A DNA stretch of 64,000 bases from an uncultured Elusimicrobia bacterium (GTDB lineage Bacteria > Elusimicrobiota > Elusimicrobia > Elusimicrobiales > Elusimicrobiaceae). Below, piece by piece: positions 33,735-42,016 of the stretch. The position numbers and the translations under genes were made by a program. A model generated the notes under the pieces. That model searched no databases, was not told the DNA's origin, and was given only the letters and a program-made list of their open reading frames with translations. Where the stretch lies: the NCBI GenBank assembly GCA_945913025.1, contig CAMECJ010000008.1, forward strand, positions 33,267 to 97,266, read 5' to 3'. Position 1 is the first letter of the stretch. The number at the start of each line of letters is the position of its first letter.

Positions 33735-35198
33735 TTACTTCTGTACAATACGGCCTGTTTTTGGCGGTGCAAGCGGACCGCGTTTAAACTCGTCCTCCAG
33801 AATCCGGCGCATTGTTTTGTCGCCTGCCGGACGGACAGTGCCTTGCGGCAGCGTTTTAAAAAGTTTGCCTTCGCCGCGGCCGGAACCAATATACGAATTG
33901 GTAACTACAGTATAGGCTTTATCGTCCTGCAATTTTTCGCCGTTTACCCAAATCTCCAAATTTTTAACATCTCCGCTTTTTGTTTTTTTGAAAGAAACCG
34001 TCAGTCCCGAATACGCTAACCGGTTCCACGGCGTAAGCCCTGAACGGACCAGTTTGCGCAAAAACGCTCCGTTGACCTGAGCAGAAACAACGGCATTGTC
34101 AAAAGGATATAACTCAATAAGGTTGCGGCGGGTTACTTCTCCTTTAGGCAACCCTACGCGCCCGCCGCCCGTATTGTGGATACAAACGTCCGCAGGCGCA
34201 TAGCGGCACATCGCGTCGGCCACCCAATTGTCCACCGCGCTGTCAGCGGATTTCCGCTTGGACGGACGTTTAAGAAATGCGGATAAAGCGGTACCCACCA
34301 CCACGTCCGCTTCCGCTTCGCGCAGAGAATCCGCAAATGTTTTCGCCGCTTCATCTTCTCCCGTCTTTTTAAGCACCAGGGGAATGAGTTTAGAACGCGC
34401 CGATACAAATTTGCCCGTCTTATCATCTAGTTTAACGGTAATCTTGCTGACGTTTTGGAAGTTGCTTCCGCTCTCTGCAAACAGCACGCCGCCTCGGTGC
34501 TCATTTTGGAAAACGGCGTGGGCGTGCCCGCCCAACACCACATGTACGCGGCCGCCCAGCTGGCGGGCAATATCGCCAATATAGTTGGGGGATCCTTTCC
34601 GGTCGTCTTTTAACGAATCGTGCGCCAATACCACCACGGCGGACGGGTTTTGCTTTTCCACCGCAGAAAGCGTTTCTTGTAAAGCGGACAGCTGCCTTCC
34701 CAGCGTATACGCGCGGACGGTTTTATTGGGATAGCGGTTCGCCAACCCGATAACTGCTATTTTTGCGCCGTTCACTTCAAAAATTTGATACGGCAGTATG
34801 CCGGACGGATACTCGCCCGTTTCGGACAGCGTTAAATTAGCGGCCAAAACGGGAAATTCGGCGGCCGACACCATAGCGGAAAAAGCATCATCCCCGTATG
34901 CAAATTCGTGGTTTCCCACCGTCGCCGCGTGATACCCCAGCGCATTCATCAGACGCACGGCTTTCAACCCTTTGGAACGCTGCGTTTCCAGCGTGCCTTC
35001 GGCGAAATCGCCCGAATCAAGCAGCAGATATTCTTTCGGGCCGCTTTTCAGTACAGCCGCCAATGACGCGGCGCCGCCTTGTCCCGAACGCGGATAAAAA
35101 AATCCGTGTGTATCACTCGTGTGATAAAGCGTTACCGTTTTGGCAAAAACGGGAAACGCAAAAAAAACAGTAACTAATCCTGCAAGAATTTTGTGCAT
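33735..35198 (-). CDS. Secreted 5'-nucleotidase family protein (paralogue)
   Basis: A 487-residue paralogue of the protein at 32191-33654, with the same order of motifs: YHTSDTHGFFYPRSGQGG, LLDSGDFAEGT, VGNHEFAYG, LAHDSLKDDRKG, VLGGHAHAVF, and C-terminal NTGGGRVGLPKGEVTRRNL. GNHEFA replaces GNHEFD, at a position outside the metal ligands. A signal peptide precedes FAKTVTLYH. I start at the ATG 35198; five further in-frame codons to 35213 lie inside the predicted promoter. The TATGAT box lies 6 nt upstream and no ribosome-binding site is visible. Confidence 0.9.
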   Translation of the reverse strand: MHKILAGLVTVFFAFPVFAKTVTLYHTSDTHGFFYPRSGQGGAASLAAVLKSGPKEYLLLDSGDFAEGTLETQRSKGLKAVRLMNALGYHAATVGNHEFAYGDDAFSAMVSAAEFPVLAANLTLSETGEYPSGILPYQIFEVNGAKIAVIGLANRYPNKTVRAYTLGRQLSALQETLSAVEKQNPSAVVVLAHDSLKDDRKGSPNYIGDIARQLGGRVHVVLGGHAHAVFQNEHRGGVLFAESGSNFQNVSKITVKLDDKTGKFVSARSKLIPLVLKKTGEDEAAKTFADSLREAEADVVVGTALSAFLKRPSKRKSADSAVDNWVADAMCRYAPADVCIHNTGGGRVGLPKGEVTRRNLIELYPFDNAVVSAQVNGAFLRKLVRSGLTPWNRLAYSGLTVSFKKTKSGDVKNLEIWVNGEKLQDDKAYTVVTNSYIGSGRGEGKLFKTLPQGTVRPAGDKTMRRILEDEFKRGPLAPPKTGRIVQK

Positions 35199-35204
35199 AT
35201 TATT

Positions 35205-35210
35205 ATCATA
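35205..35210 (-). promoter_or_regulatory. Candidate -10 of the 5'-nucleotidase gene (leaderless)
   Basis: TATGAT on the minus strand ends 6 nt before the ATG at 35198. It is adjacent to the right side of the nifS terminator stem. Confidence 0.4.
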
Positions 35211-35212
35211 CA

Positions 35213-35243
35213 AAAACGCCGCCCCCTTTGGATGCGGCGTTTT
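35213..35243 (-). terminator. Terminator after nifU-nifS
   Basis: AAAACGCCGC (35213-35222) and GCGGCGTTTT (35234-35243) form a 10-bp stem ending in TTTTT on the minus strand, 12 nt after the nifS stop. Confidence 0.85.
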
Positions 35244-35255
35244 AAATTTTTCCGT

Positions 35256-36425
35256 TTAAGCGGACAAACGCGAAAACGGCGAGATTTTGCGAAGCCGCTC
35301 AATAATCGGCGGCAGCTCTTTAAGCACTAAATCGATTTCGGCTTCTGTTGTTTGGTCGGACAGCGAAAACCGGATAGACCCGTGCGCAAACTGGAACGGA
35401 ATGCCCATCGCACGCAGCACGTGAGACGGCTCCAGCGAGCCCGACGTGCACGCCGAACCCGACGACGCGCAAATACCAAAATCATTCAGATACATTAAAA
35501 TGGATTCGCCTTCAATGTAGCCAAAGCTGATATTGGTGGTGTTGGGCACGCGGTGCTGCGGATCCCCGTTCACTTTTACGTCGGGGATAACCGCCAAAAT
35601 CCCTTGCTCCAGTTTATCACGAAGCGCGGCAATGCGTGCGGAAACGCCGCCAGCCAAACGCGCTTGGGCCAGTTCGGCTGCTTTGCCGAGGCCCACGATA
35701 AGCGGCACGTTTTCAGTGCCCGCGCGGCGGTGTTTTTCCTGATGTCCGCCCATCATAAACGGCATAAAACGCGTGCCGCGCTTGACGTAAAGCGCCCCGA
35801 TGCCTTTGGGACCGTGAAATTTATGTGCCGAAAGCGACAGCATATCCGCGCCCGCCGCCTGCACGTCCACCGGAATTTTGCCCACGGCCTGCACCGCGTC
35901 CGTGTGAAACAGCGCGCCGTGTTCGTGCGCGATTTGGGCGATTTCCGAAATCGGGAAAATAGTTCCCGTTTCGCTGTTGGCCCACATTACGGATACGAGA
36001 GCAGTGTCTTCGTCAATCACGCTCTTAAAGCGCGCCATATCAAAACGGCCTAATTCGTCCACGCCGATAAAATCCACGCGGTAGCCCTGTGTCTCTAAAT
36101 ATTGGTACGGGGCCATAACAGCCGGATGTTCCACCGCTGACGTAATAATATGTTTTTTCTTGGGAAAACTGCGCACCGCGGAGAAAATGGCCGTATTGTC
36201 GCTTTCCGTAGCACAAGACGTAAAAATAATTTCATCCGCATACTGCGCGTTTAAGAGAGCGGCCGCCTGTTTGCGCGCCGAATCAATCGCGTGGCGGTTG
36301 GCGCCGCCGAACGCGTGCATACTGGAAGCGTTGCCGTATTGTTCGGCAAAGTACGGCAGCATCGCTTCCACCACCGCGGGAGCGCATTGGGTGGTGGCGT
36401 TATTGTCCAAATACACTACTTTCAT
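35256..36425 (-). CDS. nifS: Cysteine desulfurase (NifS/IscS family)
   Basis: A 389-residue PLP enzyme that takes sulfur from cysteine for Fe-S cluster assembly. It starts MKVVYLDNNATTQCAPAVVE; the PLP lysine is in SLSAHKFHGPKGIGALYV and the active-site cysteine in CASSGSACTSGSLEPSHVL, the long-loop type I arrangement. The start is the ATG at 36425, 1 nt after the nifU stop; further upstream codons overlap nifU. With NifU it forms a compact NIF-type assembly system, which in many anaerobes is the housekeeping one and need not imply nitrogen fixation. Confidence 0.95.
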   Translation of the reverse strand: MKVVYLDNNATTQCAPAVVEAMLPYFAEQYGNASSMHAFGGANRHAIDSARKQAAALLNAQYADEIIFTSCATESDNTAIFSAVRSFPKKKHIITSAVEHPAVMAPYQYLETQGYRVDFIGVDELGRFDMARFKSVIDEDTALVSVMWANSETGTIFPISEIAQIAHEHGALFHTDAVQAVGKIPVDVQAAGADMLSLSAHKFHGPKGIGALYVKRGTRFMPFMMGGHQEKHRRAGTENVPLIVGLGKAAELAQARLAGGVSARIAALRDKLEQGILAVIPDVKVNGDPQHRVPNTTNISFGYIEGESILMYLNDFGICASSGSACTSGSLEPSHVLRAMGIPFQFAHGSIRFSLSDQTTEAEIDLVLKELPPIIERLRKISPFSRLSA

Positions 36426-36426
36426 A

Positions 36427-37278
36427 TTATGCCTGCTCCACACTGAGGGAAGCGTCCACTTTTTCCTTCAGCGTTTTTTCGATAAAATTTTTAAGCGTAC
36501 CCGCCGCGCCCGCACAGCCGCGGCACATGCCGGTTAAGCGGATTTTAACGACGGAGCCGTTTAAATCCACCAGTTCGGCGGAGCCGCCGTCCATATTCAG
36601 TTTGGGGCGGATATCTTCTTCCAAAACGCTTTCCAACTTTTTGATTTTTTCCACCAGAGTCATCTGGGCAAACGGCTGCTCCGCCGGACGGGACGGCAGT
36701 TCGCACGCACCGTTTACTTTATCCAAAATTTTTTGAATATCACCCTTGCACCGTCCGCATGCGCCGCCGGCTTTGGTAAAGTGGGTAACGTCCTCCACCG
36801 TGGTCAAATGATTGGTGCGGATAGCTTTGATAATAGTCTCTTCCGACACGTTAAAACAATGGCAGACGATTTTTTCTTCTTCCTGCTCAAATACCACGGG
36901 TTTGCCGCCTTGGCGGTAACTTTTTACGGCCGCTTCCAACGCCTCCATTCCCATGACGGAACAGTGCATTTTTTCGGAAGGCAGCGAACCCAGCGCTTCG
37001 GCAATATCCTGATTCGTAATTTTAGACGCTTCAGCAAGCGTTTTGCCTTTAATCATTTCCGTTAAAATGGAAGAAGAGGCTATGGCGCTCGCACAGCCGA
37101 AAGTGGCAAATTTGGCGTCCTCAATCACTTCGGTTTCTTTATTTACTTTAATCGTCAATTTCAGGGCATCCCCGCACACCAGACTTCCCACTTGGCCCGT
37201 ACCGTCCGCATCGGGGATAACCCCCACGTTGCGCGGATTTTTAAAATGATCCATTACTTTATCGGTATAATCCCACAT
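36427..37278 (-). CDS. nifU: Fe-S cluster assembly scaffold NifU (three-domain)
   Basis: A 283-residue scaffold with the full NifU layout. Residues 1-125 are IscU-like with cluster cysteines in LVCGDAL, FGCASAIASSS and MHCSVMGMEAL. About 132-190 is the [2Fe-2S] BFD-like domain (IVCHCFNVSEETI, ACGRCKGDI). The C-terminal Nfu domain has the CRGCAG motif. It receives sulfur from the NifS encoded directly downstream and passes clusters to clients such as the [FeFe] hydrogenase or radical SAM enzymes. GGGGGAG precedes the ATG. Confidence 0.96.
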   Translation of the reverse strand: MWDYTDKVMDHFKNPRNVGVIPDADGTGQVGSLVCGDALKLTIKVNKETEVIEDAKFATFGCASAIASSSILTEMIKGKTLAEASKITNQDIAEALGSLPSEKMHCSVMGMEALEAAVKSYRQGGKPVVFEQEEEKIVCHCFNVSEETIIKAIRTNHLTTVEDVTHFTKAGGACGRCKGDIQKILDKVNGACELPSRPAEQPFAQMTLVEKIKKLESVLEEDIRPKLNMDGGSAELVDLNGSVVKIRLTGMCRGCAGAAGTLKNFIEKTLKEKVDASLSVEQA

Positions 37279-37304
37279 AGTTGCTCCCCCTTCTATATAC
37301 TTTA

Positions 37305-37313
37305 ATTATAGCA
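37305..37313 (-). promoter_or_regulatory. Extended -10 promoter of nifU-nifS
   Basis: TGCTATAAT on the minus strand, a perfect -10 with TG extension, about 27 nt upstream of the nifU ATG. Confidence 0.65.
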
Positions 37314-37381
37314 TTTTGATTTTTTCCCGCTTTTCCGAAAAAGGATTAGGCGCACAGGAGACCGCGGCCGCCTGTGTTTTT

Positions 37382-37390
37382 TGCTAAAAT
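37382..37390 (+). promoter_or_regulatory. Extended -10 promoter of nadK (leaderless)
   Basis: TGCTAAAAT at 37382-37390 ends 7 nt before the nadK ATG at 37398. The bases between are AAAAAAG, too close to the ATG to act as a normal ribosome-binding site. Confidence 0.5.
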
Positions 37391-37397
37391 AAAAAAG

Positions 37398-38225
37398 ATG
37401 AAATTTAAGAACGCAGCCGTCTTTTTTAACGAAAATAAACCGAACGTCCGCACGCTCGCGCAGGATGCGTGTTCTTTTTTGCGGGCGCGCGGCCTTTGTG
37501 CACGCACCGTTACGGAATTGGACGGATTGGACCCCTCGTTTGATTTGTTAATTTGTATGGGCGGGGACGGCGCAATGCTGCGCTGCGCCCGCGCCGCCGC
37601 ACCGCTGGGAACGGCGGTTTTCGGCGTAAATTGCGGCACGCTGGGTTTTTTGGCCTCGTGCGAAATTTCCGATTTTAAAGAACGCTTGGAACAACTGTTG
37701 GGCGGCCGGTACGCCGCGCACGAACGGTTTATGCTGCGGGCGCAGATTGTAACGCCAAACAGCGACGTGCAGGAATATCTGGCGTTTAACGACTGCGTAC
37801 TCCGCGCGCTTCAGCCGCGCGCGTTTACCGTAAATGCTTCTTTCAACGGCAAAGAAATTCCGCCGTATTTCGGCGACGGCGTAATCATCTCCACCCCCAC
37901 GGGATCTACGGCCTATTCACTGGCCGCAGGCGGACCGATTGTACACCCGCAGGTGGACGTGCTGCTGATTACACCCATCTGTCCGCACTCGCTGCACCAG
38001 CGGCCGCTTATTCTGCCCGCCGGCGGAGAATTGGAATTGACTCCTTCCTTTAAAAATAAAGATGACGAGGCAATACTAAGCATAGACGGCCAGAACAACC
38101 TGCCGCTGCCGGACGGCGCACGCGTGAGGCTCACGCGCAGCCCGTTAAAGGTAAAACTGCTGGCCACCGGCCAACGGGATTTTTTCTCCGTTTTAAACCG
38201 TAAACTTAACTGGGGGGCGCGTTAA
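37398..38225 (+). CDS. nadK: NAD kinase
   Basis: A 275-residue kinase making NADP from NAD. The GGDG motif is in ICMGGDGAMLRCARA (about residue 58), followed by VNCGTLGFLASCE and the NAD-site ISTPTGSTAYSLAAGGPIVH. The start at MKFKNAAVFF fits family length; eight upstream codons to 37374 would read through the promoter. It overlaps recN by one base (TAATG), so the two are co-translated. Confidence 0.94.
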   Translation: MKFKNAAVFFNENKPNVRTLAQDACSFLRARGLCARTVTELDGLDPSFDLLICMGGDGAMLRCARAAAPLGTAVFGVNCGTLGFLASCEISDFKERLEQLLGGRYAAHERFMLRAQIVTPNSDVQEYLAFNDCVLRALQPRAFTVNASFNGKEIPPYFGDGVIISTPTGSTAYSLAAGGPIVHPQVDVLLITPICPHSLHQRPLILPAGGELELTPSFKNKDDEAILSIDGQNNLPLPDGARVRLTRSPLKVKLLATGQRDFFSVLNRKLNWGAR

Positions 38226-39883
38226 TGTTAAAACGAATGCGCGTGGAAAACTTTGCCATTATTTCGGATTTAACGCTTGATTTTGCCGGAGGCCTCAACG
38301 TATTTTCCGGCGAAACGGGCGCGGGAAAATCCATTGTCATCGAAGCCTTGGGCTTTGTACTCGGCGCGCGCGGAGACGTTTCTATCATCAAAGACGGAAC
38401 AGACAAAATGCGCGTATCGGCGGAATTTTCGTCCGCCGCCCTGCCCGAGAACGTCCGGCGGGAACAACAAATTTTCGGAGACGTATTTACCCTGCGCCGC
38501 GAACTGGACCGCAAAGGCAAAGGAAAAGCCTACGCGGACGGACGCGCCGTTACCGTATCCGCGCTTGCACAAATCGGACGGTATTTGGTCGATTTTCACG
38601 GCCAGCACGAACACCAAAGTTTAATGCACGCTTCCGTCCATTTGGCGCTTTTGGATAAATTTGCCAAGTATGAAAATCTGCTCGCCCAAACCAAAACCGC
38701 TTGGGAAACAATGCAAAACGCGCGTGCCCAACTCAACGCAGCGCGACTTAATGAACAGGAAAAAGAACGGCTGCTTGATTTGTACAATTATCAGCTTAAA
38801 GAAATTGAGGACGTTAATCCGTCGGCAGACGAAGATTTGCAGCTTGAACAAACGCTGCCCAAAATGAAACACGCGGGCCGGCTGTTGGAAGAAGCGTCCG
38901 AAGCTTACGAAGAACTGTACGGGGCGGAAGATTCCGCCGCCGCACGCGCTTCGCGCGCCGCACGTACCGTGGAAAATATGGCGGAACTGGATGAAAATTT
39001 AGCGCGGCTGGCCGAAGAACTGAATGCTGCGGTACTGACGCTTGAAGACACGGCTTCCACGCTGGCGGCGTATAAAGACGATATTAATCTGGAACCGGAC
39101 GCCTTGGACAAAATGATCGGCCGCCACGAAAAATTAAAACGGTTAAAAGCCAAATACGGTCCCGAAATCCAAGACGTACTGGCCACCGCCGAAGATTTAA
39201 AAACAAAAATCCGCCATTTACAACACGCCGAAGAACATGAACAGGAACTGGAAAAAGAATTGCAGGAAGCGCAAGACAAACTCTTACAGCTTTCCCGCCG
39301 GCTGCACGAAAAACGCATGGCCGCAGCCGAAAAACTTTCCGCGCTCATCACGGAACAAATCCGGCCGCTGGGCTTTAATCAAGTGCGTTTTGCCGTTGCC
39401 GTGGAAATGGATGAAGAAAACCCCGGCCCTGCGGGTGCGGATAAAGTGGAATTTTTATTTTCGCCCAACCCCGGGCAATCGTTGCGTCCATTAAAAAATA
39501 TTGCGTCCGGAGGCGAAATTTCCCGCGTAATGCTGGGGCTTAAAACCGTTTTGGCCCCCACTGTTCCCGTCATGGTGTTTGACGAAGTGGACGCCGGTAT
39601 CGGCGGCGAAACGGGCAGACTGGTGGGCGAAAAACTCCATCACGCCGCCGAAGGCCGCCAAGTGCTCTGCGTAACGCATCTGGCACAAGTGGCAGCCCAA
39701 GCCGATCAAAATTTCCGCGTGGAGAAAAAGGCTTCCCACAACAATACAAATGTAACCATTACACCGCTTTCGGGCGAAAACTTAACCGCTGAAATCGCAC
39801 GTATGTTGGGCGGAAATGCGGATAAACGCTCTGCCGCATTTACCCACGCCCGCGAACTTTTACAGGAGGCAAAACGTGTTTAA
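38225..39883 (+). CDS. recN: DNA repair protein RecN
   Basis: A 552-residue SMC-like ATPase for double-strand break repair. Walker A is FSGETGAGKSIVIEALGFVL near residue 30; LVDFHGQHEHQSLM follows; the middle (about 150-350) is a coiled coil; the C-terminal head has IASGGEISRVMLGLKTVL (signature), VMVFDEVDAGIGG (Walker B) and VLCVTHLAQVAAQAD. All ATPase parts are intact. It lies between nadK and a small membrane protein gene, overlapping both. Confidence 0.96.
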   Translation: MLKRMRVENFAIISDLTLDFAGGLNVFSGETGAGKSIVIEALGFVLGARGDVSIIKDGTDKMRVSAEFSSAALPENVRREQQIFGDVFTLRRELDRKGKGKAYADGRAVTVSALAQIGRYLVDFHGQHEHQSLMHASVHLALLDKFAKYENLLAQTKTAWETMQNARAQLNAARLNEQEKERLLDLYNYQLKEIEDVNPSADEDLQLEQTLPKMKHAGRLLEEASEAYEELYGAEDSAAARASRAARTVENMAELDENLARLAEELNAAVLTLEDTASTLAAYKDDINLEPDALDKMIGRHEKLKRLKAKYGPEIQDVLATAEDLKTKIRHLQHAEEHEQELEKELQEAQDKLLQLSRRLHEKRMAAAEKLSALITEQIRPLGFNQVRFAVAVEMDEENPGPAGADKVEFLFSPNPGQSLRPLKNIASGGEISRVMLGLKTVLAPTVPVMVFDEVDAGIGGETGRLVGEKLHHAAEGRQVLCVTHLAQVAAQADQNFRVEKKASHNNTNVTITPLSGENLTAEIARMLGGNADKRSAAFTHARELLQEAKRV

Positions 39884-40160
39884 TTCTTACTTTCCGCACA
39901 ACTGGTTGGATTTAAAAGGCTTGCGCGTAATTTGGCTTGTATTTTTCTACGCTACGCTCGCTTTCGGCTTGTATGCCGTTTATAACTGGATGCTAGTCTT
40001 ACAAATTCCCGACGAACTATGGGCATCCGGTTCTGCGCCGCTCAAACAAATTTACGGCTACGCCGCTGGCGCGTCCGTATTGGCGGGTACAGCGGAATTG
40101 TGTATATGGCGTATATTGGGAACCCTACATAAAATCCAACAAAAAACGTCGGCCAAATAG
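39876..40160 (+). CDS. Small two-helix membrane protein
   Basis: A 94-residue membrane protein of unknown function. I choose the GTG at 39876 because AGGAGG lies 5 nt upstream and it overlaps the recN stop; the longer reading from 39816 lies inside recN. The start region FNSYFPHNWLDLKGLRVIWL is followed by two hydrophobic helices (VFFYATLAFGLYAVYNWMLV and YAAGASVLAGTAELCI). It resembles the protein at 40293-40631 (PHNWL.LKGL and the two-helix layout), so the two are paralogues. Confidence 0.7.
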   Translation: MFNSYFPHNWLDLKGLRVIWLVFFYATLAFGLYAVYNWMLVLQIPDELWASGSAPLKQIYGYAAGASVLAGTAELCIWRILGTLHKIQQKTSAK

Positions 40161-40209
40161 TTCTCTTTTGGGGTTGCCGTAAAACGCTTTGATGGATAAA
40201 CTAACCAAG

Positions 40210-40241
40210 AAAAGGAACTATCGCCACGCGGCAGTTCTTTT
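40210..40241 (+). terminator. Possible terminator after the nadK-recN unit
   Basis: AAAAGGAACT (40210-40219) pairs, with one bulge, with AGTTCTTTT (40233-40241). The T-run is short and the next promoter overlaps it. Confidence 0.4.
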
Positions 40242-40249
40242 GATACAAT
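40241..40249 (+). promoter_or_regulatory. Extended -10 promoter of the second small membrane protein gene
   Basis: TGATACAAT at 40241-40249, about 43 nt upstream of the ATG. A small GGGAA/TTCCC hairpin lies in the leader, then AAAAGGAG as ribosome-binding site. Confidence 0.5.
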
Positions 40250-40292
40250 AAGATATAGGGAATTTTTTCCCGTATCAAAAGGAGTGTGAATT

Positions 40293-40631
40293 ATGTCTAA
40301 ATGTTGCAAATGCGGCAAATGGTGGCCGCATAACTGGTTGTGCCTGAAAGGGTTATACGTATTTTTTACCGCGATGTTCTACTTGGCGTTGGCTTACGCT
40401 GTATTCCAAGCTATCGCTATTTTAAGACATCCGGTGCTTAGCGGGGCAGAGATGTGGGCCACGCTTGCGTTCTACGTCATCAGCGACTTGGGCGCCGCGA
40501 TCGGCTTTTTGACCATATCCAAAATCTTGGGTGTGCTGCGCAAAATTAAAAAAGCCGTCAGCCCGTGCTGCTGCTCGAAAGAAAACGATGAAAACCACAT
40601 CGAAACCGTTGTAGAACACGAATCCAAATAA
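40293..40631 (+). CDS. Small two-helix membrane protein with Cys-rich ends
   Basis: A 112-residue paralogue of the preceding membrane protein. It opens with MSKCCKCGKWWPHNWLCLKG, has two hydrophobic stretches (LYVFFTAMFYLALAYAVFQA, LAFYVISDLGAAIGFLTISK) and a charged tail with CCCSKEND. The N-terminal CC.C and the C-terminal CCC could bind metal or be lipid-modified; neither can be proven from sequence. AAAAGGAG precedes the ATG, and a strong terminator follows the stop. It is transcribed alone. Confidence 0.7.
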   Translation: MSKCCKCGKWWPHNWLCLKGLYVFFTAMFYLALAYAVFQAIAILRHPVLSGAEMWATLAFYVISDLGAAIGFLTISKILGVLRKIKKAVSPCCCSKENDENHIETVVEHESK

Positions 40632-40636
40632 CTTAT

Positions 40637-40663
40637 AAGCGGCGCGCCCCGTGCGCGCCGCTT
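40637..40663 (+). terminator. Terminator after the second small membrane protein gene
   Basis: AAGCGGCGCGC (40637-40647) and GCGCGCCGCTT (40653-40663) form an 11-bp stem followed by TTT. Confidence 0.88.
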
Positions 40664-40696
40664 TTTGCCCAAATTTATTCCGGAGCATCCGTCCGT

Positions 40697-42016
40697 ATGA
40701 AAAATTTTTTCGTTCTCCTTTTTGCGCTCTGCTGCAGCGCTGCCGTCAATGCTGAAACCTTAAAAATGAAAAACGGCAATTTAATTACCGGCTCCATTTT
40801 ATCCCAAACCGAATATACGTTAAACCTCGCCACCTCTTACGGCAATATTACGCTTAACCAACGCGAAATAGAGGAAATTTTACCCGACAAACACCGCCTT
40901 ATTTTAAAAGGCGGCACACAGCTCGTCGGCATAATTTTGGATATGGACGAGTTTAATTTAAAACTCCAGACCGATGACGGCACAGTTGTTAATATAGATA
41001 TGCCGCAAATTGTCACCATCGAAACGTACGATTACGACCGCGGAGCCGCCGCCCAGCAGCAAATTGTAGAAGAACAAATTAAACGCGAGGAACAACAAGC
41101 CGCCGTCCAAGCACAGGAAGCGCAACGTGCACAAACGCGTCAAGTAGAGGCCGCAGGCGGACTGACGTTCGATGCCGATATCGACCAAGTTTTCGAAGCC
41201 AAGCAAGCTACCGTGGTAAACGGGGCTGTCGTTACCCCCGCCGCGGCTGCGCCGGCGGCACAGCCCAAACCGCTGACCGATGAAGAAGCGTTCCTTCGCA
41301 AGGTAAAATCCGGCGCCATTACCCAACGGGAATACGCCTCCGCCGCCAAACAAGAACTGAGTTCCCAAAAAACTGCCAAAACTGAACCCAAAACCGCCAA
41401 GAAACCGAAAGAAAAAGATTTTTCAAAATATTTCGCCGTCCAAGCAGGCGCCATGGCACTGGATTTGCAATTAGCCAACACGGCACGCCCGGGTTATGAA
41501 ACCGAAGAAGGATCGGCAGACGTCGGCGGCACAAGTATTCAAGTATCCGGCAAATTTTTATGGCGCATAAAAGAAAGCAATTTTTGGCTCGGTCCCGTAG
41601 TAGGAGTAGGCAACATTCCCAATAACTCGTTTGAAGACCGCGACCCTGCCGTACAGACTCCGGAATGGATCAGCCAGCACCCCGATGAAACGCCCACCGT
41701 AAAAACAAGCGGACAGTTGTTAACTTTCGGAGCCGCCACCAACTACTATTTGAACCCGAACAGCCGGTTCGCGTTTTATCTGACGGGATCCGCTGCCTAC
41801 GAAATGCTGACGCTGAACTACCGCGGAGAAGTAAGCAGCGAGTCCATTAAATCCAACGGTTTTGCCGGCTCCGTGGGGCTCGGTGTGGAAACGTGGGTAG
41901 ATGACGTTATGATCGGGCTTGAAGCAAGACAGGTGTTTGCCAAGCGCGCCGATGATTTAAAAGATTCCGCCACCTCCAATACCGTCGTTCAGGCACAGTT
42001 GAGCTGGAAATTTTAA
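40697..42016 (+). CDS. Outer-membrane beta-barrel candidate with tandem N-terminal repeat
   Basis: A 439-residue exported protein of unknown function. After the signal peptide (cleavage near AAVNAETL) come two similar units of about 40 residues (LKMKNGNLITGSILSQTEYT... and LKGGTQLVGIILDMDEFNLK...), reminiscent of Sm-like or beta-sandwich modules. A Q/E/A-rich coiled linker (about 115-230) follows. The last roughly 190 residues alternate hydrophobic and polar residues and end SWKF, as in outer-membrane barrels. Its stop overlaps the glycerate kinase start by one base, an odd operon partner. Confidence 0.7.
   Translation: MKNFFVLLFALCCSAAVNAETLKMKNGNLITGSILSQTEYTLNLATSYGNITLNQREIEEILPDKHRLILKGGTQLVGIILDMDEFNLKLQTDDGTVVNIDMPQIVTIETYDYDRGAAAQQQIVEEQIKREEQQAAVQAQEAQRAQTRQVEAAGGLTFDADIDQVFEAKQATVVNGAVVTPAAAAPAAQPKPLTDEEAFLRKVKSGAITQREYASAAKQELSSQKTAKTEPKTAKKPKEKDFSKYFAVQAGAMALDLQLANTARPGYETEEGSADVGGTSIQVSGKFLWRIKESNFWLGPVVGVGNIPNNSFEDRDPAVQTPEWISQHPDETPTVKTSGQLLTFGAATNYYLNPNSRFAFYLTGSAAYEMLTLNYRGEVSSESIKSNGFAGSVGLGVETWVDDVMIGLEARQVFAKRADDLKDSATSNTVVQAQLSWKF

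Noticed and set aside
35256..37278. Nitrogen fixation cluster suggested by nifU/nifS.
   Set aside because: No nifHDK or other fixation genes nearby; NIF-type assembly systems serve general Fe-S biogenesis in many anaerobes.
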